Both the position numbers and the translations under genes were made by a program. From NCBI RefSeq assembly GCF_003258365.1, contig NZ_QHKM01000002.1:248001-312000 (forward strand): a stretch of DNA of 64,000 bases, written 5' to 3'. Positions 63,872 to 64,000 of this stretch are shown here, piece after piece (positions within the stretch are counted from its first letter, which is position 1; every line of letters begins with the position of its first letter). Under the pieces are notes generated by a model. The model saw nothing but the letters and a program-made list of their open reading frames with translations. It searched no databases and was not told where the DNA came from. This DNA comes from Hymenobacter edaphi. Lineage in GTDB: Bacteria; Bacteroidota; Bacteroidia; Cytophagales; Hymenobacteraceae.

Positions 63872-64000
63872 GTGAAACCCAAGTCGTATCGTAAGAAAAC
63901 CGCTACCAAACATGCCCGCGTGGCCGCCCTGCAGGCGGAAGCCACGGCCGGCGAGGTAGTGCAGCAGGTGCTGGCCGCGTTGCCCGAGCTGCTGGCCGTG
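63872..64000 (+). CDS. Roadblock/LC7-like protein, paralogue C, N-terminal fragment
   Basis: The frame starts at the GTG at 63872, 38 bp after the membrane protein stop, and is open for 43 codons to the right edge. It begins with a basic stretch (KPKSYRKKTATKHARVAALQ), then EATAGEVVQQVLAALPELLAV, which aligns with the beginning of the domain in paralogues A (IVQNVIDELPTLMAIAV) and B (VLHRVLGGLPEVLAAAV). It is therefore a third tandem paralogue, with a different, basic N-terminal extension. The rest lies outside. Confidence 0.75.
   Translation, partial: MKPKSYRKKTATKHARVAALQAEATAGEVVQQVLAALPELLAV

Overview
The window looks like a chromosomal segment of a high-GC member of the Bacteroidota, most likely Hymenobacter or a close relative in the Cytophagales. 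The evidence is the combination of a SusC/SusD pair, a secreted protein with a type IX secretion (T9SS) C-terminal domain, a SusB-like GH97 enzyme, a YtxJ bacilliredoxin, a fused alpha/beta 2-oxo-acid dehydrogenase E1, and Bacteroidota-type promoters (TTTG near -33, TAnnTTTG near -7). The genus is an inference. I see no tRNA, rRNA, CRISPR array, insertion sequence or prophage. Very high GC3 produces many long antisense frames, which I treated as shadows.

Layout. 1-6.65 kb: the C-terminal two thirds of a SusC-type receptor, a SusD-type lipoprotein, a Tat-exported metallophosphoesterase and a secreted glycerophosphodiester phosphodiesterase, together a plausible organophosphate-scavenging locus. 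7.1-9.8 kb: an NAD(P)-binding protein, a CPA1 Na+/H+ antiporter and a small secreted protein. 10.2-14.9 kb: a TonB-dependent receptor and a LytS/LytTR two-component pair. 15.2-22.7 kb, minus strand: a TlpA-like thioredoxin, a 13-repeat T9SS protein, a GH97 alpha-glucosidase and pheS. 22.9-36 kb: small secreted proteins, an M16 peptidase, a GT-C glycosyltransferase, the fused E1, ytxJ, an OsmC protein, lipA, lipoproteins and two SH3-like paralogues. 36.1-45.9 kb: gcvP, a two-gene unit (TGHAH protein plus LRR protein), a vWA protein, a Lys1-like dehydrogenase, a DUF1206 membrane protein and a DprA-like protein. 46-55.6 kb: CsbD and several poorly characterised proteins, including a WG-repeat membrane protein and a Yellow/MRJP-like lipoprotein. 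55.8-60.5 kb: sucA and a double-lipoyl sucB. 60.9-64 kb: an FNR-like regulator, a perfect FNR-type box, and a run of Roadblock/LC7-like paralogues interrupted by a membrane protein, continuing past the edge.

Together the genes cover central carbon metabolism that depends on lipoate (fused E1, OGDH E1/E2, GcvP and LipA), thiol and peroxide homeostasis, and envelope nutrient capture.

The strongest non-gene signal is a set of palindromic interspersed repeats. Five copies of one family keep a local hairpin by covariation. Two copies of another end 6-7 nt before a start codon. A third type appears to be inserted in frame inside pheS. The most promising candidate for an undescribed system is the FNR-box/Roadblock cluster at the right edge.
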